A stretch of DNA of 64,000 bases from Lentzea flava (GTDB lineage Bacteria; Actinomycetota; Actinomycetes; Mycobacteriales; Pseudonocardiaceae), in the NCBI RefSeq assembly GCF_014648475.1, contig NZ_BMRE01000043.1, positions 1 to 64,000 of the forward strand. Reading direction: 5' to 3'. A program made the translations under genes and the position numbers. Position 1 is the stretch's first letter. Each line of letters opens with the position of its first letter. Of this stretch, positions 26,433 to 34,424 are shown piece after piece. The notes beneath the pieces were generated by a model, which was not told the DNA's origin, searched no databases, and worked only from the letters and a program-made list of their open reading frames with translations.

Positions 26433-26589
26433 GTGTTCAGCGGATGCCTGCGCGCACTCGCGCGGGCTGCTTCTGCTCGTGTCGACCTCGAAGCCGTCGA
26501 GCCCGTGCCGGTGGACCTCGTCGAGCTGCGCGGCGGCCTGGCCGGGCACGCGGTCACCCCGCGCCCGTTCGCGCCGCTCCAGTTCGTCA

Positions 26590-27024
26590 TCAACGGTGTG
26601 CCCGCGCGAGGTCCGTGAGCGACACACCCGGCGCCACCTCGCGCTCCCCGATCTCCACGAACCCGCGCTTGCGGTACAGCCGCAGCGCCGGCTCGTTCTT
26701 CGTGCCCGTGCTCACGGTCTGCGGGCCACCGGGAAGCGCGTCGAGCAGTCGCGTCGCGATGCCACGCCGGTGCGCCCGCGGGTGCACGACCAGCCTGCAG
26801 ATGTCCACAGTGGACCCGTCGAGCCGGTACGACACCGCGCCCACGAGACCTTCCTCATCGTAGATCCCGAGGAAGGTCTCACCGGAAGCCCGGAGGTCGT
26901 CGAGCGACTCGTGCAACGGCGGGATGCCGTCGAAGCCGATGATCTCGGCCTCGACGGCGTAGGCCAGCCGCTGCACCGTCCACAGCTCGTGCAGGACGGC
27001 GTCGTCGGACAGGTCGAGGATCAC
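26590..27024 (-). CDS. GNAT acetyltransferase
   Basis: N-acetyltransferase of 144 residues. The acetyl-CoA binding motif is VVHPRAHRRGIATRLLDAL, preceded by a strand with DICRL and followed by NEPALRLYRKRGF, the usual GNAT closing helix. GTG 27024 overlaps the stop of the upstream S10 peptidase gene by four bases (GTGA), so the two are probably co-translated. The substrate is unknown. Confidence 0.85.
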   Translation of the reverse strand: MILDLSDDAVLHELWTVQRLAYAVEAEIIGFDGIPPLHESLDDLRASGETFLGIYDEEGLVGAVSYRLDGSTVDICRLVVHPRAHRRGIATRLLDALPGGPQTVSTGTKNEPALRLYRKRGFVEIGEREVAPGVSLTDLARAHR

Positions 27025-28478
27025 GTGTTGGACGAGTTCCGCACGAAGGCCGCGAGGTCCTCGGACTGCTGGATCCGCGAGGGCTCGTGCACGTACATCA
27101 TGTGGCCGGCCGGGTAGTAGGCCGACTCGATGTTCGCCGTGAGCTCCTTCGGGATCTGCAGGTGCGCGAGGAGGTGCTCGGCCGCGAAGTACGGCGTGGC
27201 GCCGTCGTACCAGCCGAACGCGACGTGGACCTTCAGGTGCGGGTTCGCGCGCATCGCGGCCGAGAGCTTGCCCGCGGTGGTGACGTGGCGGCCCTCGAAC
27301 TCCTTGTACGACCACTGTTCGATGGCGCGCGAGAGGATCTCGTACGGCAGGTCGTTGGAGTAGCCGAGCTCGGCGTGCAGGTAGTGGTTCATGGTCGCCG
27401 AGTACGGGCCGAGGATCGCGTCGATGGACGGGTCCGCGGAGATCTCCTCGCGGCCGTAGTCCTTGTCCCAGCCCGTGAAGCGGCCGTCGAGACGGCCGAC
27501 GGTCCTGCGGTCGCGGCGCAGCAGCTCGGTGAAGAACCGGATGTGCTCGATGCGCAGGTCGACCGCGTCCACGTACTCCTCGGACAGGCCCGTGAGCCGC
27601 GCCAGCTTCTCGATCGTCGCGGCGCGCTCCACGTCGCTCAGCCTGTTGCCGCGGGCCAGGGCGTACGGGTAGTCGCGGACCGCGAACTCCTCCGCCTCGG
27701 CGAGCACCTCCTTCAACGGCCGGTCGCCGTGCAGGCCGTGGTAGTGCGCGATGGCCGCGTACGTGGGCAGGAAGAGCGTGTAGCCGAGGTCGTGGCCCTC
27801 GTTGAACTCCAGCGTCGCGAAGTCCAGCACCGAGGAGATCAGCATGAGGCCGTTGAGGTACATGCCGTACTTCTTCTGCAGGTGCTCGGCGAGACCGGCC
27901 GCTCGCAGCGTGCCGTACGACTCGCCGCAGATGAACTTGGGCGACATCCACCGGCCGTTGCGCGACGTCCACAGCCGGATGATCTCGGCGACGGAGTCGA
28001 TGTCGGGCTGGTAGCCGTGGTAGCTGCCGGGCTTCTCGCCCTTCGCGGCCCGGGAGAAGCCGGTCGACACCGGGTCGATGAACACGAGGTCGCTCTCGGC
28101 GAGCAGCGACTCCTCGTTGTCCGCGATGCCGTACGGCGGCGGGGTCAGGTTGCCGACGTCACCGCTCAGCACCCGGCGGGGCCCGAGGAGCCCCATGTGC
28201 AGCCAGAGGCTCGCGGATCCCGGTCCGCCGTTGAACGCGAACGTCACCGGCCTCTTCAGCGGGTCGGCGCCGTCGAGCGTGTACGCGGTCAGGAACACCT
28301 CTGCCTTGGGCTTGTGGCCTTCGAACACGCCGTCCTTGAGCACTTCTTCCCTGAGCACGACACGCCCGGCGGTGGCGGTGTAGTTCAGCTCGCGGCCCTT
28401 GACGGTGATGCTGTGCTGGGTGGTGACCAGGTCATCAGCAGGAGACTCGGGCTTCTCTTCGGTCTTCTCCTCGGACAT
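27021..28478 (-). CDS. Peptidase S10 (serine carboxypeptidase-like)
   Basis: Serine carboxypeptidase family S10 protein of 485 residues. The oxyanion segment FNGGPGSASLWLHMG, the nucleophile motif FICGESYGT (Ser about 187), the Asp in FGWYDGATPYFAAEHLL and the His in YPAGHMMYVHEPS form a complete catalytic set. No signal peptide is visible: the N-terminus MSEEKTEEKPESPADD is acidic, so it is probably cytoplasmic, as in many bacterial S10 proteins. ATG 28478 is preceded by a weak GGAGC-less region on this strand but gives the family-typical start. Confidence 0.9.
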   Translation of the reverse strand: MSEEKTEEKPESPADDLVTTQHSITVKGRELNYTATAGRVVLREEVLKDGVFEGHKPKAEVFLTAYTLDGADPLKRPVTFAFNGGPGSASLWLHMGLLGPRRVLSGDVGNLTPPPYGIADNEESLLAESDLVFIDPVSTGFSRAAKGEKPGSYHGYQPDIDSVAEIIRLWTSRNGRWMSPKFICGESYGTLRAAGLAEHLQKKYGMYLNGLMLISSVLDFATLEFNEGHDLGYTLFLPTYAAIAHYHGLHGDRPLKEVLAEAEEFAVRDYPYALARGNRLSDVERAATIEKLARLTGLSEEYVDAVDLRIEHIRFFTELLRRDRRTVGRLDGRFTGWDKDYGREEISADPSIDAILGPYSATMNHYLHAELGYSNDLPYEILSRAIEQWSYKEFEGRHVTTAGKLSAAMRANPHLKVHVAFGWYDGATPYFAAEHLLAHLQIPKELTANIESAYYPAGHMMYVHEPSRIQQSEDLAAFVRNSSNT

Positions 28479-29168
28479 AGGAGCAACACTACGGAACTCG
28501 ACGATCGAATTACGGCCTGCCGAGCGTGCCCGCGCCTGGTCGCGTGGCGCGAGTCCGTCGCCGCCGTGAAACGCGCCGCCTTCCGCGACCAGACCTACTG
28601 GGGCAAGCCGGTCCCGAGCTTCGGCCCGATCGACGCCTCGCTGCTCATCGTGGGCCTCGCACCCGCCGCGCACGGCGCGAACAGGACGGGGCGGATGTTC
28701 ACCGGCGACAGGTCCGGCGACTTCCTCTACCGGGCGTTGTACGAGGTCGGGCTGGCCTCACAGCCCGAGGCGTGGGCGATCGACGACGGCCTGGAGCTGT
28801 ACGGCGTCCGGATCGCCTCGCCGGTGCGGTGCGCGCCGCCGCAGAACAAGCCGACGCCGAAGGAACGGGACCGCTGCTCACCGTTCCTGCGCGAGGAGCT
28901 CGGGCTGATGAAGTCGCTGCGGTCCGTCGTCGTGCTCGGGGCGTTCGGGTGGCAGGCGTTCCTGCCGTTGCTGGGACCCGCGCGGCCCAAGTTCGGACAC
29001 GGGGTGGAGGTGGAGATCGGCGGGCTGCGGATCTTCGGCTGCTACCACGTCTCTCAGCAGAACACGTTCACCGGGAAGCTCACCCAGGAGATGCTGCAGG
29101 ACGTGCTCAGGCGCGCCTGGGACGCGAGCAAGGAGGTCGACCGCAAGCCGAATCAGCCAACCGTGTGA
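28413..29168 (+). CDS. Uracil-DNA glycosylase, family 4/5 type (UdgB-like)
   Basis: DNA repair glycosylase of the iron-sulphur UDG group. The conserved region begins ACRACPRLVAWRES, then SFGPIDASLLIVGLAPAAHG, NRTGRMFTGDRSG, CAPPQNKPTP and the C-terminal HVSQQNTFTGKLT; Cys residues for a 4Fe-4S cluster are present (CRAC, later C in PVRCAPP and RCSPF). The start is uncertain: the only GTG/ATG in frame before the domain is GTG 28413, which would overlap the divergent peptidase gene by 66 bp. The true start may be a rarer codon near 28480-28500. Confidence 0.8.
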   Translation: MLGGDQVISRRLGLLFGLLLGHRSNTTELDDRITACRACPRLVAWRESVAAVKRAAFRDQTYWGKPVPSFGPIDASLLIVGLAPAAHGANRTGRMFTGDRSGDFLYRALYEVGLASQPEAWAIDDGLELYGVRIASPVRCAPPQNKPTPKERDRCSPFLREELGLMKSLRSVVVLGAFGWQAFLPLLGPARPKFGHGVEVEIGGLRIFGCYHVSQQNTFTGKLTQEMLQDVLRRAWDASKEVDRKPNQPTV

Positions 29169-29189
29169 CGCCGGATCCCGACTTGGAGC

Positions 29190-29227
29190 TGTTCCATGAA
29201 CTAACATGTTCCATGTGTCGCGGAACA
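29190..29227. promoter_or_regulatory. Repeated TGTTCC sites at the start of the AbiEi-like gene
   Basis: TGTTCCATG occurs at 29190-29198 and 29207-29215, 17 bp apart. The second copy forms an inverted repeat with GGAACA (29222-29227; nine-base spacer), and GTTC-CAT-GAAC (29191-29201) is itself a small palindrome. TAACAT (29202-29207) could be a -10 box with transcription starting at GTG 29215. This looks like an autoregulatory operator; binding is inferred. Confidence 0.5.
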
Positions 29228-30336
29228 GAGCTATAAGTGGAACGGCCGAGCTTGCGGGTGCCTTTGGGCAGGTGCTGCGCTCGCTGTTGCCGTCCAGTTG
29301 GTCTGTTCAGCTTGACCTCCTTCCACGCGCTGACGGCGGTCGAAGCACTGAGCCCGATGCTCAGGTCGTGATCGAGGCGCCAGACGGCAGCCGCGCAGTG
29401 GTCCTGGTCGAATGCAAGGGGGCCGTCGTTCCGAGGGACGTCACACGAGCAGCTCATCAGATCGAGAGATATGCCTCCGTCATGGCAGGCCGTGGCACGC
29501 CCGTTGGCGGGACGGTGCTTGCCGTGCCGTTCGTGTCTCCGACGACCCGTGCGCAGTTGGAACAGCACGGCATGGGTTGGTTCGATCTGACCGGCAATCT
29601 GCGCCTGAGACTTGACAGGCCCGCGGTTTTCCTCGACCGCAAAGGTGCCGAGCGCAGTGGGTTTCGCGATCCCTCAGACCGGTTGCTCAAGACTCTCCGA
29701 GGGCCTGCCGCCGCGAAGGTCGTGCTCGAACTGGCCGAGACCGAGTTGCCGGTGGGGGTCCGGGAACTCGCTGAACGTGCGCATGTGGGAGCAGCGACGA
29801 GCGCGAGAGTTCTTGAACTGCTGGACCGGGAAGCGGTGGTCGTGAGAAGTGAGGACGGCGCGGCCACCTCCGTCCGCAAGCGGTTGCTCGTTGAGCGCTG
29901 GGTGCAGGACTACAGGGTCATGGAGTCGAACGAAGTCATCTCCACGCTGGATCCGCGAGGGTTGAGTCACGCGCTCAAAGCCTTGTCGTCGCTCGGCACA
30001 GGGGTCGTCGTCACGGGTTCGGCGGCTGCGCGGGCGTATCTGCCTGACCACGTGACCCCTGTGTCGCCGATGGTCTCGGTGAGCTTGTACGCCGAGGACC
30101 CAATCGGACTGATGAAACAGATCGGTCTGAAAAAGGCTGATCGTGGAGCCAACGTTCTGGTCATGAGGCCTTTCGACGACGTGGTTCACGCGAAGGCCCG
30201 GCTCGTCGACGGCATCAACTACGCGTCTCCTGCTCAGGTTGTCGCGGATTTGCTGACCGGACCAGGACGGTCGACCGAGGAAGCCGAGCAGCTGATGGCA
30301 GCGCTCGAGACAAGTGATTCCGGTTGGGAAAAATGA
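29206..30336 (+). CDS. AbiEi-like regulator with PD-(D/E)xK-like N-terminus
   Basis: A 376-residue protein, first gene of a second AbiE-like module. Residues about 45-75 contain EPDAQVVIE and VVLVECKG, spaced like a PD-(D/E)xK nuclease core (PD at 50-51, ECK at 69-71). Residues about 187-220 form a winged helix (VGVRELAERAHVGAATSARV), and the C-terminal part resembles type IV antitoxin proteins that regulate a nucleotidyltransferase partner. The partner gene overlaps its stop by four bases (ATGA). Start could be ATG 29206 or GTG 29215. Function is inferred from arrangement and weak family resemblance. Confidence 0.65.
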   Translation: MFHVSRNRAISGTAELAGAFGQVLRSLLPSSWSVQLDLLPRADGGRSTEPDAQVVIEAPDGSRAVVLVECKGAVVPRDVTRAAHQIERYASVMAGRGTPVGGTVLAVPFVSPTTRAQLEQHGMGWFDLTGNLRLRLDRPAVFLDRKGAERSGFRDPSDRLLKTLRGPAAAKVVLELAETELPVGVRELAERAHVGAATSARVLELLDREAVVVRSEDGAATSVRKRLLVERWVQDYRVMESNEVISTLDPRGLSHALKALSSLGTGVVVTGSAAARAYLPDHVTPVSPMVSVSLYAEDPIGLMKQIGLKKADRGANVLVMRPFDDVVHAKARLVDGINYASPAQVVADLLTGPGRSTEEAEQLMAALETSDSGWEK

Positions 30337-30986
30337 TCTCGCAGGAGTACGTCAAGGCTCGATCGGTGCTCCTCGACGCACTGGACGGACTCGGGCCGCA
30401 CCGAGACGCTCTCGTCCTTGTCGGCGCACAGGCGGTTTACCTGCACGCGAACCAGGCGGACTTCGCCACCGCGCCTACGACGACGGATGCGGATCTCGCG
30501 CTGGTGCCTGGCCGGCTCGCGGATGAACCGTCGATCATCGATGCGATGAGCGCGGCCGGGTTCGCGCCAGGCAGGCAACCTGGAAGCTGGATCGGCCCAG
30601 GCGACATCACTGTCGATCTCATGGCTCCAGAAGCACTGTGCGGTCAAAAAGGCCGCAGATCTGCTCGCCTCCAACCTCCGCACGAGGGCAAAGCCACGGC
30701 TCGGCGCACGTTCGGGCTGGAGCCGGCGGCCCTGGTCGTCTCGAAGGTGGTCAAGATCGCTGAACGGCGGGATCAGCAGTCACATCGGCTCAAGCCCAAG
30801 GACGGCCTCGATGTGCTTCGTTTGCTCCGTGCCGTTGACACAGCCTCCCTGGCGGGAAGGTTGGTGAGCATCGCCTCTCACCAACTGTCGAGTACGGCGG
30901 CGGCAAGTGCGACCAACGGTCTCCGCGAACTCGCCGGTCAGCGACCCGGACGAGATCAAGATGTCGATGGTGTTGCTGGTCAATGA
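30333..30986 (+). CDS. Nucleotidyltransferase-like toxin partner, possible C-terminal frameshift
   Basis: Nucleotidyltransferase-superfamily protein of 217 residues as read. Motifs are ALVLVGAQAVYLHAN and APTTTDADLALVPG (the DxD acidic pair), followed by ITVDLMAPEAL and LKPKDGLDVLRLLRAV. It overlaps the AbiEi-like gene by ATGA, as expected for a toxin following its antitoxin. The last 18 residues in this frame look non-native; after one base near 30936 the next frame reads SDPDEIKMSMVLLVNDLL and stops at 31022, so the gene may carry a 1-nt insertion. Confidence 0.65.
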   Translation: MISQEYVKARSVLLDALDGLGPHRDALVLVGAQAVYLHANQADFATAPTTTDADLALVPGRLADEPSIIDAMSAAGFAPGRQPGSWIGPGDITVDLMAPEALCGQKGRRSARLQPPHEGKATARRTFGLEPAALVVSKVVKIAERRDQQSHRLKPKDGLDVLRLLRAVDTASLAGRLVSIASHQLSSTAAASATNGLRELAGQRPGRDQDVDGVAGQ

Positions 30987-31023
30987 TCTTCTGGATGAGT
31001 TCGATCGTCTCAACGCGGGGTGA

Positions 31024-31262
31024 TCAGCCGGCAGCAAGGTCCCACACGGTCACGTCGCTCTTCATCCTGCCCGGCCCGCCGATCTGGGCGACCTCCAGCC
31101 GGCCGATCCGTCTGCCCGCGGTGGCGAGACAGGCCTTGGTGCCGGCCTTCACCGGCAGCCGCCGGACGCCGGGTCATGAGAGCTGAACGCTCGACGTCAA
31201 CGGCCGGTGGACGTGGTTCCACACGCGTTCGGCCGGCTTCAGCCTGAGTGCCACACCCGCAA
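31024..31262 (-). pseudogene. Transposase (IS630-like) tail and another degraded gene fragment
   Basis: On the minus strand, the frame ending at TGA 31174 reads LKPAERVWNHVHRPLTSS, resembling the C-terminal LNPAE.VWSHLK motif of IS630-type transposases. In the same frame beyond that stop, a second fragment reads KAGTKACLATAGRRIGRLEV and ends DVTVWDLAAG at TGA 31024, like the tail of a secreted or kinase-associated domain. Neither has a start or full domain. This is weak, short similarity judged by eye; it marks decay next to the AbiE-like module. Confidence 0.4.
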
Positions 31263-31313
31263 GTTGGCCAAAGGATCATCCGAACGGTGCCGAACCGTGT
31301 AAGGCTGATCCGC

Positions 31314-31913
31314 ATGAGGTGGTTGCGAGCCGGGGTGGCGGTGGCGGCGTTGCTGATCGTCGTCGTCGCGGCCAGCGGTTCGTCGCCGGTCACGCTCGTC
31401 AACCGCCTGGAGGACCGGCCGCCGCCGCAGCACGGCCAGCAGACGCTGGAAGTGCCGATTCCGCAGGAGCTGCCGGCGGTGATCGCCGCGCCGTTCACGG
31501 TGTACCTGCTGCTGCTCGCCGGGCTGGTCCTGTTCGGACTGGTCGGGCTCGTCCTCGCGCTTCAGCTGCCCCGCTGGCGCCGCCGCGGCGTGCGCGGGGT
31601 GGAGATCGAGGACTTCGAGATCGGCGCGTCCGCATCAGCGGTCCAGCGCGTCGAGAAGGCGTTGCAGGAGTTCACGAACCACCCGCAACGGCCGCCGCGG
31701 GACGCCGTGATCGCCGCCTGGCTCGCGCTCGAGGAGGCAGAGCCGCGCCAGCCGCACCAGACGCCCACCGAGTTCACCGAGAAGCTCGGCGTCGACGCGA
31801 CGGTGCTCAGGAACCTCTACCAGCGAGCGCGCTTCGGGCACGAGGACGTGACGGCCGAGCAAGCCGAAGCAGCGCAACAGGAACTGGGCCGCATCATCCG
31901 GGAGCTCGCATGA
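31314..31913 (+). CDS. DUF4129-domain membrane protein
   Basis: A 199-residue protein with an N-terminal signal or anchor helix (about 5-22), a second membrane helix (about 60-85, YLLLLAGLVLFGLVGLVLAL) and a cytoplasmic DUF4129 domain with RDAVIAAWLALEEAE and TPTEFTEKLGVD. DUF4129 proteins accompany MoxR ATPases and DUF58 proteins, sometimes fused to transglutaminase domains. It opens a five-gene operon in which every gene overlaps the next. The exact function is unknown. Confidence 0.85.
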   Translation: MRWLRAGVAVAALLIVVVAASGSSPVTLVNRLEDRPPPQHGQQTLEVPIPQELPAVIAAPFTVYLLLLAGLVLFGLVGLVLALQLPRWRRRGVRGVEIEDFEIGASASAVQRVEKALQEFTNHPQRPPRDAVIAAWLALEEAEPRQPHQTPTEFTEKLGVDATVLRNLYQRARFGHEDVTAEQAEAAQQELGRIIRELA

Positions 31914-32260
31914 AAACCGCGCTGGCCCTGGGAGTCGGGGTGATCATCGGCGTCGTCATCTGGTTCCTCGGCGCCGAACCGTTCTGGGCGGCCGCGCTCG
32001 CCGTGCCGCCGACCGCGTTCGGCGTGCTGATCACCAGGCTGCCGCGCGCCACCGACATCGTGTGGAGCCCGGAACCGCCGCCGCCCGGCACCATCAGCAC
32101 CGCCCACGCCAGCACGCTCGCGAGCAGGCTCGCCGAGGCGGCCGAGAACCCGCGGCGCTACCAGGAACGGTTCCGCGCCAGGCTGCAACGACTGGGGATC
32201 GAGGCGTCCGAGATGCCCGGCCAGGAGGAACTCGCCGACAAGCTCAGGAGGGTCGAGTGA
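31910..32260 (+). CDS. Small membrane protein of the MoxR-DUF58 operon
   Basis: A 116-residue protein with two N-terminal membrane helices (LALGVGVIIGVVIWFLGA and AAALAVPPTAFGVLI) and a hydrophilic helical tail (SRLAEAAENPRRYQERFRAR). It overlaps the DUF4129 gene (ATGA) and the MoxR gene (GTGA). No family is recognised; context suggests an accessory part of the MoxR/DUF58 assembly. Confidence 0.75.
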   Translation: MKTALALGVGVIIGVVIWFLGAEPFWAAALAVPPTAFGVLITRLPRATDIVWSPEPPPPGTISTAHASTLASRLAEAAENPRRYQERFRARLQRLGIEASEMPGQEELADKLRRVE

Positions 32261-33198
32261 CCGTCGCACTGGAGGCCAAGGCCGTTCTCGACGAGATCGG
32301 CAAGGTGGTCGTCGGGCGCACGCGAACTGTGCGGCTCGCGCTCGCGGCCGTGCTGGCGGGCGGGCACGTGCTGCTGGAGGACGTGCCGGGACTCGGCAAG
32401 ACGCTGATCGCGCGGTCGCTCGCGCAGGCGCTCAGCCTGGAGTTCCGCCGCCTGCAGTGCACGCCGGACCTGCTGCCGGCGGACGTCACCGGGTCGTTCC
32501 TCTACGACCCCGGCAGCCGCGAGTTCGAGTTCCACCAGGGACCCGTGTTCACCGGGCTGCTGCTGGCCGACGAGATCAACCGAACGCCGCCCAAGACGCA
32601 GTCCGCGTTGCTGGAGGCCATGCAGGAACGGCAGGTCACGGTCGAGGGCCGCACGTTCGGGCTGCCCAGGCCGTTCCACGTGCTCGCGACGTCGAACCCG
32701 GTCGAGTACGAGGGCACCTACCCGTTGCCGGAGGCGCAGCTCGACCGGTTCCTCGTGCGGCTGGACATCGGTTATCCGCCCGCGGCGGAAGAGGTCGAGG
32801 TCCTGCGGCGGCGAATCGCGCGGCAGCGGGAGGAGACCGAGGTGCCGCCGGTCCTCGCGCAGGGACGGCTGGCCGAGCTGCAGGCCGAGCTCGAACAGAC
32901 CACAGTGGACGACGATCTCCTCCGGTACTGCGTCGATCTGGCCGTCGCGACGCGGAAGCACCCGTCGGTCGAGGTCGGTGCGTCACCACGAGGTGCGCAG
33001 GCGTTGGTCCTCGTGGCCCGTGCACTGGCCACTTTGGACGGACGGTCGTACGTGACGCCGGAGGACGTCAAGGAGTGCGCGGTCGCCGTGCTCGCGCACC
33101 GGCTGGTGATGAAGCCGGAGACGTGGACGTCCGGCGTGAGCGGCGTGCAGGTCGTCACCGAGCTGCTCGGCAAGGTTCCGGGCCCGCCCAGCTCATGA
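32257..33198 (+). CDS. MoxR-family AAA+ ATPase
   Basis: AAA+ ATPase of 313 residues. Walker A is EDVPGLGKTLIARSLA, Walker B LLLADEINRTPPKTQSA, sensor 1 is in FHVLATSNPVEYEGTYPLPE. MoxR proteins act as chaperones that assemble or activate partner proteins, typically encoded with DUF58 and DUF4129 proteins as here. GTG 32257 overlaps the preceding stop, and the DUF58 gene overlaps its own stop by four bases. Confidence 0.93.
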   Translation: MTVALEAKAVLDEIGKVVVGRTRTVRLALAAVLAGGHVLLEDVPGLGKTLIARSLAQALSLEFRRLQCTPDLLPADVTGSFLYDPGSREFEFHQGPVFTGLLLADEINRTPPKTQSALLEAMQERQVTVEGRTFGLPRPFHVLATSNPVEYEGTYPLPEAQLDRFLVRLDIGYPPAAEEVEVLRRRIARQREETEVPPVLAQGRLAELQAELEQTTVDDDLLRYCVDLAVATRKHPSVEVGASPRGAQALVLVARALATLDGRSYVTPEDVKECAVAVLAHRLVMKPETWTSGVSGVQVVTELLGKVPGPPSS

Positions 33199-34424
33199 GC
33201 AGGGCCGACAGGATCAGGGAGGCGTTCGCCGAGTCCCACGGCGCGCACTGGCACCCCACGGACGCGTACTCGCGCGCCGTCTGGCTCGGTGCCGGGCTCG
33301 TCGTCGCCGGGATGTTCCTGCACCAGGTCGAGCTGGTGCTGTTCGGCGTCCCGCTGATCCTTTCCGTGTTGCTCACGCACAAACCGAAGGGCACGCCGGA
33401 GGTGAAGGTCCGTCCGGTGCCGCGAGGAGCGGGCGCGGGGATCGTGCACACCGTCGCGCACGTCGACGGCGCGGACGCGGAGATCGCGGTGATCAAGCTG
33501 CCGGGTGGCCCGCGGGCCGTCCCCGCGCACTCGCCCGACCTGCCGGTGGAGATCCGGCGCGACGCGTGGGGGCCAGGCATCGACCTCCGCCTGGACCACC
33601 TCTTCGCCGGACCGGACGGCATGCACGTCTACGGCCCGATCGTCGGCACCGAGCACGTCCGCACGATCCTGCCGCCGGTCGAGCACCACCCGTCCGGACC
33701 GCTGCCGCCACGCCCCGCCGGTCTGGTCGGCATCCACCGCTCACCACGCGCGGGCGACTCGACGGAACTGCGCGACATCAGGGCGTTCCAGCCGGGCGAC
33801 AAGCTCAAGCGCATCGACTGGCGCGTCACCACCCGCACCGGCACCCTCCACGTCCGCGAGCGGCACGCCGAGGCCGACGCGGAGATCGTGCTGGCGATCG
33901 ACACCAGGACGGACGTCGGTGCGGACGTGGCGGAGTGGTCGTCTCCCCATTACGGGTCCACGACGCGCCCGGACGGCAGCCTGGACCGCGCGGTGCGGCG
34001 GGCGGCGTCGATGGCGGCGGGCTACCTCAGGCAGGGCGACCGGGTGGCGTTGATGGACCTGAGCCGGCCGCAGCTCAACGTTCGCTCCGGCGTCGGCAGG
34101 CGGCACCTGATGCGCATCCGCACGCAGCTCGTCGTGTGCGTGCAGGCGGCAGGGTGGGCGTCCCGCGTGGCGTTGCGGAAGCTGCCGCACGGGAGCGTGG
34201 TCGTGCTGCTGTCGCCGTTCCTAGACGACGAGATCGCCGAGCTGGCCGTGCAGACCCGCAAGCACGGTCACGTGGTGCTGGCGATCAACACGCTGCCGTT
34301 GCCCCTGAAACCCGATCAGGAGACGCCGTGGGGTGAGGTCGCCGCCGAGATGATCGCGGCGGAGCACCGGCTGCGGCTGCGCCGCATGGCAGAGCACGGG
34401 GTGGCGGTGACGCGGGAATGCTGA
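33195..34424 (+). CDS. DUF58-domain protein
   Basis: A 409-residue protein with two N-terminal membrane helices (about 28-62) and a C-terminal DUF58 region whose hallmark is DIRAFQPGDKLKRIDWRVTTRT near residue 195, here given in parts as DIRAFQPGDKLKRIDW. After it comes a vWA-like fold with VLAIDTRTDVG. It probably works with the MoxR ATPase upstream in envelope-linked assembly; the client is unknown. ATG start overlaps MoxR; its stop overlaps the next membrane-protein gene. Confidence 0.88.
   Translation: MSRADRIREAFAESHGAHWHPTDAYSRAVWLGAGLVVAGMFLHQVELVLFGVPLILSVLLTHKPKGTPEVKVRPVPRGAGAGIVHTVAHVDGADAEIAVIKLPGGPRAVPAHSPDLPVEIRRDAWGPGIDLRLDHLFAGPDGMHVYGPIVGTEHVRTILPPVEHHPSGPLPPRPAGLVGIHRSPRAGDSTELRDIRAFQPGDKLKRIDWRVTTRTGTLHVRERHAEADAEIVLAIDTRTDVGADVAEWSSPHYGSTTRPDGSLDRAVRRAASMAAGYLRQGDRVALMDLSRPQLNVRSGVGRRHLMRIRTQLVVCVQAAGWASRVALRKLPHGSVVVLLSPFLDDEIAELAVQTRKHGHVVLAINTLPLPLKPDQETPWGEVAAEMIAAEHRLRLRRMAEHGVAVTREC

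Noticed and set aside
31010..31498. A 162-codon minus-strand frame between the toxin-like gene and the DUF4129 gene
   Set aside because: It has no family resemblance and overlaps the DUF4129 start region; the remnants seen lie in a different frame.
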